DNA from: an uncultured SAR86 cluster bacterium
Lineage (GTDB): Bacteria; Pseudomonadota; Gammaproteobacteria; Magnimaribacterales; D2472
DNA length: 64,000 bases
NCBI GenBank assembly: GCA_902602595.1
Contig: CACKRJ010000001.1
Location: 282,522-346,521, forward strand
Direction of reading: 5' to 3'
Under the pieces are notes generated by a model, which worked only from the letters and a program-made list of their open reading frames with translations, had not been told where the DNA came from and did no database searches. Positions 35,851-45,473 of the stretch are shown in pieces. The translations under genes and the position numbers were made by a program. Numbering within the stretch: position 1 is the stretch's first letter; each line of letters starts with the position of its first letter.

Positions 35851-36447
35851 ATGAATGTAGATTTTATTTTTGACTTTGCAAGTCCAAATGCCTACCTATG
35901 CCATAAGGCAATTCAAAACCTTGAAAAAACTCATGATATAAAATTTAACTACGTACCCTGTCTTCTTGGAGGCATCATGAAGCTATCTAACAACCAGCCG
36001 CCAATGGTCACTCTGGCTGAAATTCCTAATAAAATGAAATATGAGTTTGATACTGCTTTTAATAGATTTATGAGAGAACATGGCATAACAAAATTTAAAA
36101 TGAATGAACATTTTCCTGTGAACACTATCTCTCTGATTAGAGGCGCAATCGTTGCCCAAAAAAATGATTTTTTTGATTCTTATGTTGAAATCGTTCTAAG
36201 TGGGCTGTGGGAAAAATCTCTTAAACTTGACTCTCCTGAGGCTCTTCATGCGCTATTAACAGAATTTGATTGTCATGCCGATCTTGTCATTGAGGGCATT
36301 GCAAAAGATGAGATCAAAGAAGAATTAATTGCTAATACTAGTCAAGCAGCTGAAAAAGGAGCTTTTGGCATTCCAACATTCTTTGTAGAGGATGAAATGT
36401 TTTACGGAAAAGACACCTTGAGAGAACTCAAAGAAATGGCTTCTTAA
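35851..36447 (+). CDS. 2-hydroxychromene-2-carboxylate isomerase / DsbA-like thioredoxin-fold protein
   Basis: A 198-residue protein from the ATG at 35851 (GAGG six bases upstream; the in-frame GTG at 35839 is less likely). The DFIFDFASPNAYL start and late GIPTFFVEDEMFYGKD segment are typical of the HCCA isomerase/kappa-GST group, which uses glutathione. There is a Ser in place of a CxxC motif, so it is not a disulfide oxidase. Family members isomerise ring-cleavage products; substrate unknown. Divergent from the HSDL2-like dehydrogenase and 8 bp upstream of lptD. Confidence 0.82.
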   Translation: MNVDFIFDFASPNAYLCHKAIQNLEKTHDIKFNYVPCLLGGIMKLSNNQPPMVTLAEIPNKMKYEFDTAFNRFMREHGITKFKMNEHFPVNTISLIRGAIVAQKNDFFDSYVEIVLSGLWEKSLKLDSPEALHALLTEFDCHADLVIEGIAKDEIKEELIANTSQAAEKGAFGIPTFFVEDEMFYGKDTLRELKEMAS

Positions 36448-36455
36448 AGCATTAG

Positions 36456-38780
36456 TTGTTGAAATTTAAAGGACCAAAACATAACTCTAAAAAGAATTTT
36501 TTTGTATTTCTCTTGGTTTTTTATGCTGGTCTTCAAGCCAGTGCAGCCTCTCCAGATCAATCAAGCCAACTAATAGAGCAACAATTTCAAGGCTGCACTA
36601 ATTCAAATTATCCAAAACTAATCAATAAACATAAATCTGATTCTATTGATGCTGGAACAATAAATATGCAATCAAATGGAGATATTTTGCTTGATGATAA
36701 TGTGTTGATTGCGTTATATGATGGACAAATTCAAGCTTCTAGTGCAACTTATCTTCAGAATCAAAACTTTGTTAAAGATATTAAGAATGGGCATATCTAT
36801 CATTCTGATAATGATTTTAAATTTTTGAGTGGCTCTCTTGCAAAAGATTCTGGTGAGTTAAAGCTTTATAATGGTGCAGCTTACTTAAGGGAAAGAAATT
36901 TATTGGTTAATTATCAATCATTAATTGGTAATTTGGGCCAAAATCTTAGATTTCAAAACGCCAGTCTTAGCTCTTGCAATAATGTCTCAGAGGGCTGGGA
37001 AATCAAGGCTCACTCTATCAATATAAATGAGGAGACAGATCGCGGCTTCATCGAGGATCTAAGTCTTAAAGTTCTTGATAGAACAATTTTAAAACTTCCT
37101 TACTTACCTTTCCCAGCAACAACTGATAGATTAAGTGGCTTCCTAGAACCTGATCTAAGCTTTACATCTGATGGGGTTGATCTCTTTTTGCCTTACTTCT
37201 GGGTGCTATCTAATAAATCTGATCTTACAATCTCTCCAAGATCACTAAAAGATAGAGGTATAGGTTTTGAAGGAAATTTTAGATATTTAACTAAATCAAA
37301 TGCAGATGCTGAAAATTATTTGGATCTACTGTTTTTTCCAAAAGATAAAGAATTCAGAAAAGACCATGATCGAGATGATAATAAAAGATGGGCATTTCGC
37401 ATAAAAGAGAATAGAAGCTTTGCCAATATTGAAACTTCCATTGATTGGGCTAAATCATCTGACTCAATGGTGTTACTTGATTTGCCCTCTAGTCTCACAA
37501 ACATAGCCAATCAAAGAGATCATTATCTGAAACAGTCTGTATCAATGGATATGCTAGTTAACAACTTTTCAATCAGCATTATTAGAGAAGGGTTTCAAAG
37601 CCTGAATCCATTTATAAATAATGGATATATTAAAAAGCCTGAGTTAAATCTTGATTATAAAAAATATGGATCTTCAGTTTCATATTTTGCTAGAGCAAAT
37701 TATGCAAACTTCGATATAAATAAAAATCAGCATTTAGCCCTTAATAACAAGGGAATTCATCAGACCGGAAAGAGGTTATTCACGGAAATTGGGGCAGAAG
37801 CTCTTCATAGTTTTAGGTATTTTGACATATCAATAGATGGATTGTTTTTACATAAAAAATATAACCTTGATAATAAAAAAATAAAAACGCAATCTACCTC
37901 AATACCTTCAATAAAAATAAAATTTACATCTTTATTAAGGAACTCATTTAAGGATAATCTCTCATTGCTGATACCTGAGTTTGTGTATCAAAAAACAGGT
38001 TTTAAAGATCAATCCATGGATCCTATTTTTGACCTTCACCAACGAAATCTTGGAAGCTTTAATAGACTAAATACAAAGTATTTTTTTGGTAAAGATAGAG
38101 TGCCTGATACGGAGTTTTTACTTGCTAGCTTAAAATGGCAAAAAAGAATAAAAAATAATTCGGCATTAAATTTCCAAATAATCAAAAAAAATGAATTAGA
38201 AGAAAGTCAGATCATTAGTTCATTTTTAGATAACCCTATTGGAAAAGATAACCAAATTGGTACGCATCTATCATTTAAAAATCAAATTCTTCGAGTATTT
38301 TTTGCAGCTAACTACTCCCAGAAAAGAAATACACTTAATTTTGGTCAAACAAGAGTAGACATTCAACTTCCAGAAACGAGCGTTACATTCTCAAGAAATT
38401 ATCAAAGCAATGTTCCTCTTGTAAATGCTACAAATGAATTGGATTATGCAGAATTTTCAATAGAACGGTTAATGCCTGGAGGCTATAAATTCATTGGTGG
38501 GATAAGCAGGGATTTGGATTCAAAGAAAAACTTAGAGAGTTATTTTGGTTTTGGGTATGAGAACTGCTGTCTAGCTTTTAAAATCTATGCATCAGACAAA
38601 AGATTGTCTAAATATAATCTTCTTAATTTTCAGTCTATGCAATTTAATGATGCAAGTTGGGATAAAATGATTTCTATCGAAAACAAAAGTAGAATAAATT
38701 TTGAGTTTGAGCTAAAGGGACTGACAGGCGGAAATAAAAGAATGAATCGGTTTTTCTCTAATGCTTTTTCGAACCTTTGA
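36456..38780 (+). CDS. lptD: LPS-assembly protein LptD
   Basis: A 774-residue outer-membrane protein that inserts lipopolysaccharide into the outer leaflet together with LptE. Signal peptide about 1-31, OstA-type periplasmic domain about 60-190, then a large beta-barrel to the C-terminus. The four disulfide cysteines are kept: C47 and C174 in the N-terminal domain and the adjacent pair C704-C705. It starts with a TTG (36456 or 36459), since no in-frame ATG is near. Followed after 76 bp by surA, whose chaperone product serves LptD. Confidence 0.93.
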   Translation: MLKFKGPKHNSKKNFFVFLLVFYAGLQASAASPDQSSQLIEQQFQGCTNSNYPKLINKHKSDSIDAGTINMQSNGDILLDDNVLIALYDGQIQASSATYLQNQNFVKDIKNGHIYHSDNDFKFLSGSLAKDSGELKLYNGAAYLRERNLLVNYQSLIGNLGQNLRFQNASLSSCNNVSEGWEIKAHSININEETDRGFIEDLSLKVLDRTILKLPYLPFPATTDRLSGFLEPDLSFTSDGVDLFLPYFWVLSNKSDLTISPRSLKDRGIGFEGNFRYLTKSNADAENYLDLLFFPKDKEFRKDHDRDDNKRWAFRIKENRSFANIETSIDWAKSSDSMVLLDLPSSLTNIANQRDHYLKQSVSMDMLVNNFSISIIREGFQSLNPFINNGYIKKPELNLDYKKYGSSVSYFARANYANFDINKNQHLALNNKGIHQTGKRLFTEIGAEALHSFRYFDISIDGLFLHKKYNLDNKKIKTQSTSIPSIKIKFTSLLRNSFKDNLSLLIPEFVYQKTGFKDQSMDPIFDLHQRNLGSFNRLNTKYFFGKDRVPDTEFLLASLKWQKRIKNNSALNFQIIKKNELEESQIISSFLDNPIGKDNQIGTHLSFKNQILRVFFAANYSQKRNTLNFGQTRVDIQLPETSVTFSRNYQSNVPLVNATNELDYAEFSIERLMPGGYKFIGGISRDLDSKKNLESYFGFGYENCCLAFKIYASDKRLSKYNLLNFQSMQFNDASWDKMISIENKSRINFEFELKGLTGGNKRMNRFFSNAFSNL

Positions 38781-38849
38781 TGAAATAAAGTGTCTTAGCT
38801 AGTAGAAAATATTCTTTCTGTTCAATACCTCTGCAAACATTTAATTAAG

Positions 38850-38855
38850 TACAAT
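38850..38855 (+). promoter_or_regulatory. Putative -10 box of a leaderless promoter for surA
   Basis: TACAAT (5 of 6) lies 7 nt before the second in-frame ATG at 38863, placing transcription start at that codon. The first ATG at 38857 would then be upstream of the transcript. No Shine-Dalgarno precedes either. Confidence 0.4.
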
Positions 38856-38862
38856 AATGATT

Positions 38863-40107
38863 ATGAAAAAAAACATATATATTGCCCTATCAATCCTGCT
38901 TGCTCTTCCACTGAGTGCAAAGATTGAAATTCTGGATAGGGTTGCAATTATTGTGGAAGAAGGAGTTGTCCTCGAATCACAAGTCAATAACATGCTTGAA
39001 AATATTAAAAAAAGATACCAAGAGCAAGGATCTCCAATGCCACCTCAAGAGGTGATGTTAGAACAAGTTCAAGAGCGACTCATTATTGAAGAACTGCAAT
39101 TACAAATGGGAAGACAAGCTGGAATTAGAGTTGGTGATGGGGAATTAAATCAAGCATTTGAAAACATTGCGCAAAGCAATGGATTATCTCTTGAAGACTT
39201 TATAGAGACGCTCGAAGCAGAAGGTGAATCTTATGAGGAACTAAGATCACAAGTCAGAAAAGAAATGATTATACAGAGGGTTCAAAGAGGCAGAGTAGGA
39301 AGAGAGGTAGATATCACTGAACAAGAATTAGATGGCTTCTTAGCAACTGAAGGGGCTGTTAAAGAGTTATCTCCTGAGTTATTTGTACGTCAAATTCTTG
39401 TTCCAGATCAAAATAAAGCTGACTTGTTGCTGATAGAGATAGATAAAGGTGCAGATTTTGCAAATTTAGCTAAAGAAAACTCCATAAGCAGCAATGCCTC
39501 ATCTGGTGGTGAAATGGGCTGGAGAAATCTTGCTGATCTGCCAAGCCTATTTGCGGATGCTCTTAAAAATAAGAAAAAAGGATACATTTCGCCTCCATTA
39601 AGAGGTGGCTCAGGCTACTTCATACTCAAACTTGAAGATAAACGAGGAGATCTTGTCCGTTTTGAAGATCAATGGAATGTCCGTCATATATTAATGATGA
39701 CAACAAAACTAAGAGATGAAACTTTCACAAAAAAAGAATTAGAAGAAGTGAGAGTAAGAGTGTTGGATGGAGAAGATTTTAGTTTGTTGGCTAAAGAATA
39801 TTCTGAAGATCCAGGTTCAGCTAGCCGAGGTGGTGATTTAGATTGGCTTAGCCTAGGTCAAACCGCTCCAGCTTTTGAAAAAATGATGCTTGAATCTCCA
39901 GTCAATGAAATCTCTCCTGTTTTTGAGTCTGAATTTGGCTTTCATTTTCTTCAGGTGCTCGAGACTAGAACAGAAGACTTAACTGAAGAAGTTATAAAAG
40001 ACAGAGCCTATGGTATTTTATTTGCAAGAAAATTTGACGAAGAGCTAGAGAATACTCTTCGTACTACAAGAGCTGAGGCATTTGTAGAATTTAAAGAACT
40101 AGATTGA
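38863..40107 (+). CDS. surA: Periplasmic peptidyl-prolyl isomerase / chaperone SurA
   Basis: A 414-residue outer-membrane-protein chaperone. Signal peptide about 1-20 (MKKNIYIALS...), an N-terminal SurA core domain (to about 165) with DRVAIIVEEGVVLESQV, then two parvulin domains starting near 172 (VRQILVP) and 270 (VRHILM), and a closing C-terminal helix. I choose the ATG at 38863, as it gives a standard signal peptide and fits the -10 box; ATG 38857 adds two residues. In the conserved lptD-surA-pdxA-rsmA-apaH order. The stop overlaps pdxA by 4 bp. Confidence 0.94.
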   Translation: MKKNIYIALSILLALPLSAKIEILDRVAIIVEEGVVLESQVNNMLENIKKRYQEQGSPMPPQEVMLEQVQERLIIEELQLQMGRQAGIRVGDGELNQAFENIAQSNGLSLEDFIETLEAEGESYEELRSQVRKEMIIQRVQRGRVGREVDITEQELDGFLATEGAVKELSPELFVRQILVPDQNKADLLLIEIDKGADFANLAKENSISSNASSGGEMGWRNLADLPSLFADALKNKKKGYISPPLRGGSGYFILKLEDKRGDLVRFEDQWNVRHILMMTTKLRDETFTKKELEEVRVRVLDGEDFSLLAKEYSEDPGSASRGGDLDWLSLGQTAPAFEKMMLESPVNEISPVFESEFGFHFLQVLETRTEDLTEEVIKDRAYGILFARKFDEELENTLRTTRAEAFVEFKELD

Positions 40108-41087
40108 AGCGACTCCTATACTCTCACGGTGAGCCAGCAGGAATCGGTATTGATTTAATTCTTTACCTATCAAAATCTAAATTTTGGCAAGATATGCAAT
40201 CCTCCCTGATCTGTATTGTTGATATAGATTTATTAGAATCAAGATCTAAGATTCTTAACCTAAATATCAATTTTATTGAGATTCAAAGCTTGAAAGCGGC
40301 AGAAAAAAATAAACTGGGTACAGTTCAATTCATTCAAGCTGGAAAATGCAAAGATTTGGAACCTGGCACTCTTAATCCAAAAAATTCAAAATATGTTTTG
40401 GATAATCTCAATTTTGGAATAGCGCAGAGTCTAAACAATAAAAAAGTTGGCTTGGTCACTGGGCCAATTCAAAAAAGTAATATCATCGATGGCGGATTTA
40501 AAAGTTTCCAAGGTCATACCGAGTGGATTAAAAAGAAAACACGGTCCAATAATGTGGTCATGCTTCTCTCTTCAAAAAAAATTAAAGTTGCGCTCGCAAC
40601 AACTCATATTCCATTAGCAGAAGTTCCAAAAAATATTCGGAAATCAAAATTGATTGAAATAATTAAAATCCTTCATTCGGGCTTAAAAACAAAATTTAAA
40701 ATTAGACATCCATCCATTACTGTCCTCGGATTAAATCCTCATGCTGGTGAAGATGGAAAAATGGGGGAAGAAGAGATCAAAATAATCAATCCAGCAGTTC
40801 AAATTTGTAGAGATATAGGTATAAATGCATCATACGCAATTTCAGCTGATACAGCTTTTAATGCTAAGAAATTAAGACAAACTGATGCATACCTTGCAAT
40901 GTATCATGATCAAGCTCTGCCAGTTTTAAAAACCTTAAGTTTTGGCGAGGCTGTAAATATCACACTAGGAACACCAATTGTAAGAACATCTGTAGATCAC
41001 GGGACAGCATTAGATATTGCTGGAAAAATAAAACCAGATCTTGGATCAATTAAACAAGCAATTCAATCAGCAGAAATTCAGCTTTAA
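40104..41087 (+). CDS. pdxA: 4-hydroxythreonine-4-phosphate dehydrogenase PdxA
   Basis: A 327-residue enzyme of vitamin B6 (PLP) synthesis. Motifs visible: GEPAGIGIDL at the start, VTGPIQKSNI near 116, GHTEWIK near 137 with a metal-binding His, GLNPHAGEDGKMG near 210 and MYHDQALPVLK near 270. It uses a TTG start that overlaps the surA stop by 4 bp. Length is normal. Followed by rsmA with a 1-bp overlap. Confidence 0.94.
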   Translation: MKRLLYSHGEPAGIGIDLILYLSKSKFWQDMQSSLICIVDIDLLESRSKILNLNINFIEIQSLKAAEKNKLGTVQFIQAGKCKDLEPGTLNPKNSKYVLDNLNFGIAQSLNNKKVGLVTGPIQKSNIIDGGFKSFQGHTEWIKKKTRSNNVVMLLSSKKIKVALATTHIPLAEVPKNIRKSKLIEIIKILHSGLKTKFKIRHPSITVLGLNPHAGEDGKMGEEEIKIINPAVQICRDIGINASYAISADTAFNAKKLRQTDAYLAMYHDQALPVLKTLSFGEAVNITLGTPIVRTSVDHGTALDIAGKIKPDLGSIKQAIQSAEIQL

Positions 41088-41854
41088 TGAATGATAGAAC
41101 TCATAAACGAAAGTTAGGTCAAAACTATCTTATTGATCCGGTTATTTTATTTGAAATAGAAAGAGCAATCAGCCCTCAAGAAAATAATCTTTTTTTTGAG
41201 ATTGGTCCTGGAATGGGAGCCCTAACCTATCACTTGATGGGTCACAACATAAAAATAATAGCCATGGACCTTGATCCGAAAAATATAATTTCCCTTTCAG
41301 AAAAATTTCCAAAAGTTGAGCATGAGTTTATTCATGGTGACGTGCTAAAAGAGTCTTTAGACTTTTTACACAAAGCCAAGCACAGAGTTGTGGGGAATCT
41401 TCCATACAATATTTCTACACAAATAATTATTAAGTTAATCAATTACTTTAATGGAATCGAAGACATGCATTTTTTAGTCCAAAAGGAAGTGGCACATAGG
41501 ATCTGCGCTTCAAATCAATCAGGTGATTGGGGAAGACTCGGGGTAAAAATTGCTGCGTTATTTGAAACAGCTATTTTATTTGATGTTCCTCCTGAATCCT
41601 TTGATATTAAACCTAAAGTTCAATCTTCATTTATCAGGCTCACACCCAGAGTAAATCCAATGATTCCTTTAAATAAATTCTCAGTGTTTTCAAATTTACT
41701 TGACCAATCATTTGCCAATAAAAGAAAAGGAATTAAAAATAATCTTAAAAAATTAGAAATCAACTTTGAAAAGCTGAATATTAACCCGCTTGCAAGAGCA
41801 GAAGAATTATCTATTGAGGATTTTGTTTCGGTTTTTAAAACCATAGATTTATAG
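41087..41854 (+). CDS. rsmA: 16S rRNA dimethyladenosine transferase RsmA (KsgA)
   Basis: A 255-residue SAM-dependent methyltransferase that dimethylates A1518 and A1519 of 16S rRNA. QNYLIDPVIL at the N-terminus, SAM-binding EIGPGMGALT near 40, catalytic NLPYNIS near 104 and the C-terminal substrate-binding domain are all present. One-base overlap with pdxA and immediate abutment to apaH. The apaG gene that lies between rsmA and apaH in E. coli is missing. Confidence 0.95.
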   Translation: MNDRTHKRKLGQNYLIDPVILFEIERAISPQENNLFFEIGPGMGALTYHLMGHNIKIIAMDLDPKNIISLSEKFPKVEHEFIHGDVLKESLDFLHKAKHRVVGNLPYNISTQIIIKLINYFNGIEDMHFLVQKEVAHRICASNQSGDWGRLGVKIAALFETAILFDVPPESFDIKPKVQSSFIRLTPRVNPMIPLNKFSVFSNLLDQSFANKRKGIKNNLKKLEINFEKLNINPLARAEELSIEDFVSVFKTIDL

Positions 41855-42658
41855 ATGAGCACATATGTAATTGGGGATGTACATGGCTGTTTTGACCAGT
41901 TTGTTAGCTTATTAGATAAAATTGATTACAACAGCCAAGAAGATAAAATTATCCTTACGGGAGATTTAGTGAACAGAGGCCCAGAATCTCTTGCTGTTTT
42001 GAATTACTGCATGGCAGATAGGAATATTACCTCTGTACTGGGCAATCATGATCTTTATTTACTTTACTTAATGAATATGAATCAAGGTAAGGGTGATTTA
42101 AAAACAGTAGTTGAGGCAGAGAATAGTATGCAAATTTTCGAATGGCTCATCACACGCCCTCTGCTCATTGAAATCCCTGATCAGTCTAATCAAAATAAAT
42201 TTATTATTACGCATGCAGGTATTCCAGAAATTTGGTCTATAGAAAAAGCACGGGAGCTGGCAGAGGAAGTTTCAAAGGCACTTATTAAAAATACATCTAA
42301 AGTACTCAAATCAATGTGGGGGGATGATCCAAATATTTGGAATGAGTCATTGGAAGGCAATGATAGGTATCGAATTATTATTAACTACTTAACTAGAATG
42401 AGATTTCTAGGCAATGCTTCAAGTCTAGACTTAAAAAATACAAGCACAAAAGCTGCAGAGGGTTTTAAACCCTGGTTTGACTATGATTCAGAATCCTACC
42501 AAAAAATGAACCAATATTATGTATTTGGTCATTGGGCATCTTTAAATGGTCAAACCAATAACCCTTACTTTATTGGTTTAGATACGGGTTGCGTTTGGGA
42601 AGGTAATCTTACAGCGCTGAGGGTTGATGATTTAGAAAAAATTTCGGTACAGTATTAG
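41855..42658 (+). CDS. apaH: Bis(5'-nucleosyl)-tetraphosphatase (symmetrical) ApaH
   Basis: A 267-residue metallophosphatase that hydrolyses Ap4A, and in E. coli also removes Np4 caps from RNA. The metal motifs are clear: GDVHGCFDQ near 7, GDLVNRGPES near 37, GNHDLYLL near 62, and late histidines in THAGI near 121 and GHWA near 228. It abuts rsmA exactly and is followed by cca after 1 bp. Confidence 0.94.
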   Translation: MSTYVIGDVHGCFDQFVSLLDKIDYNSQEDKIILTGDLVNRGPESLAVLNYCMADRNITSVLGNHDLYLLYLMNMNQGKGDLKTVVEAENSMQIFEWLITRPLLIEIPDQSNQNKFIITHAGIPEIWSIEKARELAEEVSKALIKNTSKVLKSMWGDDPNIWNESLEGNDRYRIIINYLTRMRFLGNASSLDLKNTSTKAAEGFKPWFDYDSESYQKMNQYYVFGHWASLNGQTNNPYFIGLDTGCVWEGNLTALRVDDLEKISVQY

Positions 42659-42659
42659 C

Positions 42660-43676
42660 ATGAAATTTTTTCAAGTTGGTGGATCTGTAAGAGATGAATT
42701 ACTTGGTGTTGAGCCTAAGGATCGTGATTGGGTTGTGGTAAATTCAAGTCCAGAAGAAATGGAAGAAAATGGCTTCAAACCAATAGGTAAAGATTTTCCA
42801 GTTTTTTTACATCCAGAAACAAATGAGGAATATGCCCTAGCTAGAACCGAAAGAAAGTCTGGCGTTGGCTATAAAGGTTTTGAATTTTATTTTGATTCAA
42901 GCGTCACGCTTGAAGATGATCTAAAGCGAAGAGATTTCACAATTAATTCAATAGCCAAGGATGAGAATGGGAATATCATTGATCCTTTTGAAGGAAGACT
43001 AGATTTAAAAAAAAAGATATTTAAACATACCTCACCAGCTTTTGAAGAAGACCCTCTTCGAGTCTTAAGATTTGCAAGATTCAAAGCGTATAAGCAACTC
43101 CATAACTTTAATGTTCATGAGGAAACAAAGGGTTATTTTGAAAAGGTTATTGCGTCAAAAGAACTGAAAAACCTTTCACCAGAAAGAGTTTGGATGGAAA
43201 CTAAAAAGGCTCTTGAAAACAAGTTTAGTAATGAATTTTTTAAGGCTTTAATTGATTACCATTTAACTGATCCATGGTTTACTGGCTTAAAGAGTATTTC
43301 TTGTGATGGAGATTTACCAGAACTTAAATGGGCTGATATGCAAAGAATAAACGGCTTTAAGCTCAGCGAATCATTGCCAACTCCAAACTCATTTCTACAA
43401 ATACAAGAATCTTTAAAACAAGTAATTAATTTTATTGATTGCAAAAAGAAATCAGAAAAATTGAAATTAATTGAAAATATTAATGTACATCGCAGCTATA
43501 AAATATTGATGCAATTCAAAAAATATGAGTCTTTGAAAGAGCATTGGGACTACTTAGAGAAAATTTTTAAATTGGTCATGGCAATAGACTTTTCAGTATT
43601 AGCAAACGTTGATGCATCTGAAGTTTCGCATCAAAAACAATTGCTTTATTATGAAGCCTTACAAGAGATCATATGA
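42660..43676 (+). CDS. cca: CCA tRNA nucleotidyltransferase
   Basis: A 338-residue class II nucleotidyltransferase that adds or repairs the tRNA CCA end. GGSVRDELLG near 7 is the nucleotide-binding motif, DRDWVV holds the metal aspartates, RRDFTINSIA near 90 and EDPLRVLRFARF near 120 are the family's template motifs. It is shorter than the 412-residue E. coli enzyme and seems to lack the C-terminal HD phosphohydrolase domain. The tRNA in this window already encodes CCA, so the role may be repair. Overlaps the next gene by 4 bp. Confidence 0.93.
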   Translation: MKFFQVGGSVRDELLGVEPKDRDWVVVNSSPEEMEENGFKPIGKDFPVFLHPETNEEYALARTERKSGVGYKGFEFYFDSSVTLEDDLKRRDFTINSIAKDENGNIIDPFEGRLDLKKKIFKHTSPAFEEDPLRVLRFARFKAYKQLHNFNVHEETKGYFEKVIASKELKNLSPERVWMETKKALENKFSNEFFKALIDYHLTDPWFTGLKSISCDGDLPELKWADMQRINGFKLSESLPTPNSFLQIQESLKQVINFIDCKKKSEKLKLIENINVHRSYKILMQFKKYESLKEHWDYLEKIFKLVMAIDFSVLANVDASEVSHQKQLLYYEALQEII

Positions 43677-44398
43677 ATAAAACAATTCTTATCACTGGAG
43701 CAGCTAAAAGGATAGGCAAGGAGATGGCCTTATCATTTTTTAACAAAGGTTGGGATATCGTAATTCACTACAATGACTCAAAAGAAGAAGCTGAGGCTCT
43801 TGCAGATAAAATGAATTCTGAAAGAACCAATAGTGCAATAATTGCCCAAGCAAATCTTGACAATGCAAATGAAGTTACAAAATTGGTGGAGAAAACAATA
43901 TCAAAAAATTCCCGCATTGATGCTTTGATAAACAATGCCTCGACCTTCTACCCTACTCCAATTGGCACTTTCTCTGAAGAAAGTTGGAATGCTCTCATGG
44001 GAAGTAATTTAAAAGCGCCCCTCTTTTTAATTCAGTCATTTCATAAAGAACTAAAAAAGCACAAAGGTTTTATTATCAACGTAACTGATATTAATGTTGA
44101 TAGAGCTTTAGTAAATCATTCAATTTATCTTGCTGCTAAGTCTGGTTTGCAAACTCTCACAAGGTCCCTAGCAAAGGAATTAGCTCCTAACATTAGAGTT
44201 AATGCAATAGCTCCCGGTGCTATCCTAGAACCACCTAATGCAGAATGGACAACAGAGCAAAAAAATAACATTATTAATGCGATTCCAATGAAGAGGATGG
44301 GAGCTGAGAAAGATATTGTAGATGCTGCAATATATCTATCTGAAGCAGAATATGTGACGGGTCAGATATTAAACATAGATGGAGGAAAGTCTCTCTAA
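43673..44398 (+). CDS. Pteridine reductase (FolM/PTR1-like SDR)
   Basis: A 241-residue SDR. TGAAKRIG near 8 has the arginine typical of pteridine reductases. NNASTFYPTPIG near 89 is a family signature, and YLAAK near 149 is the catalytic Y-K pair. These enzymes reduce dihydrobiopterin or dihydrofolate and can replace or assist FolA. Its position near folB and folK supports a folate or pterin role. It overlaps cca by 4 bp and the phosphotransferase gene by 1 bp. Confidence 0.86.
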   Translation: MNKTILITGAAKRIGKEMALSFFNKGWDIVIHYNDSKEEAEALADKMNSERTNSAIIAQANLDNANEVTKLVEKTISKNSRIDALINNASTFYPTPIGTFSEESWNALMGSNLKAPLFLIQSFHKELKKHKGFIINVTDINVDRALVNHSIYLAAKSGLQTLTRSLAKELAPNIRVNAIAPGAILEPPNAEWTTEQKNNIINAIPMKRMGAEKDIVDAAIYLSEAEYVTGQILNIDGGKSL

Positions 44399-45471
44399 TG
44401 AACGACTCTGATGCGAATAATCCAAAGGGTAATGAAATTTTTTCAGGAACCAAGGAAGTTGCCGAGAACCTTAAGTTTAATGAGTCGAACTTACAAGAGT
44501 GGTTTGGAGACAATATCTCTTCTGCAGGAAAAATTTTAAAGATTGCTCAATTTAAAGGCGGTCAATCAAATCCAACATATAAAATTTCTACTGAAAAACA
44601 ACAATTTGTGCTGCGTAGAAAACCACCAGGGGTATTATTGCCATCTGCTCATGCTATAGATAGAGAATATAAGGTGATAACTGCTCTTCAACAATCCAAG
44701 GTCCCTGTACCCAAAACTTATGGTCTGTGTGAGGATGAAGCAGTCATAGGAACGGCTTTTTTTGTTATGGATTTTCTCGATGGCAATATTTACTGGGACT
44801 TGTTATTGGATGATAAATCTCCAACTGCAAGATCTGAGATTTATGCGAGTAAAAACAATGTAATTGCTCAACTTCATATGGTTGAATATGAATCAGTGGG
44901 ATTATCTGATTATGGTAAACCTGGTAACTATATTGCTAGACAAGTTTCTAGATGGACCAAACAGTACATAGCTTCAGAAACTCAAGACATTCCAGCAATG
45001 AACAAGCTGATAGATTGGCTGCCATCAAATATTCCTGACGAAGATGAGACCTCAATTGTTCATGGAGATTATCGACTAGATAACATGGTGTTTAATGCAA
45101 ATAATAATGTCATGGGTGTTTTGGATTGGGAACTTTCAACATTGGGACACCCTATTGCTGATTTTAACTATCATTGTATGGGCTGGAGAAATATTCCACA
45201 GCTGATTGATGAAAAATTCTGTAAAGAAAATGGTATTCCAACCGAGAAAGAATATAGGGACATGTATTCTAAAATTACAGACAAAAACCTTGATGAGCAT
45301 TGGGAGTTTTACACAATTTTTAATTTCTTCAAACTTGCTGGAATTTTGCAAGGCATTTTAGGGAGAGTAAGAGATGGAACAGCTGCAAGTAAACATGCCG
45401 AAGATCGTGGTGATCAAGTCATTCCTCTAGCTGAGGCTGCTTGGGATTTAGTTGAGAAAAACTATAAATAA
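44398..45471 (+). CDS. Phosphotransferase family protein (ACAD10/11-type kinase domain)
   Basis: A 357-residue APH-fold protein. The catalytic loop HGDYRLDN is near 221 and the metal-binding LDWELSTLGHP near 241. These, with FKGGQSNPTY near 54, match the group related to the N-terminal kinase domain of ACAD10/ACAD11, which phosphorylates 4-hydroxyacyl-CoAs. No acyl-CoA dehydrogenase lies beside it. Substrate inferred only from family; an antibiotic kinase role is unlikely. Convergent with folK with 2 bp between. Confidence 0.82.
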   Translation: MNDSDANNPKGNEIFSGTKEVAENLKFNESNLQEWFGDNISSAGKILKIAQFKGGQSNPTYKISTEKQQFVLRRKPPGVLLPSAHAIDREYKVITALQQSKVPVPKTYGLCEDEAVIGTAFFVMDFLDGNIYWDLLLDDKSPTARSEIYASKNNVIAQLHMVEYESVGLSDYGKPGNYIARQVSRWTKQYIASETQDIPAMNKLIDWLPSNIPDEDETSIVHGDYRLDNMVFNANNNVMGVLDWELSTLGHPIADFNYHCMGWRNIPQLIDEKFCKENGIPTEKEYRDMYSKITDKNLDEHWEFYTIFNFFKLAGILQGILGRVRDGTAASKHAEDRGDQVIPLAEAAWDLVEKNYK

Positions 45472-45473
45472 TA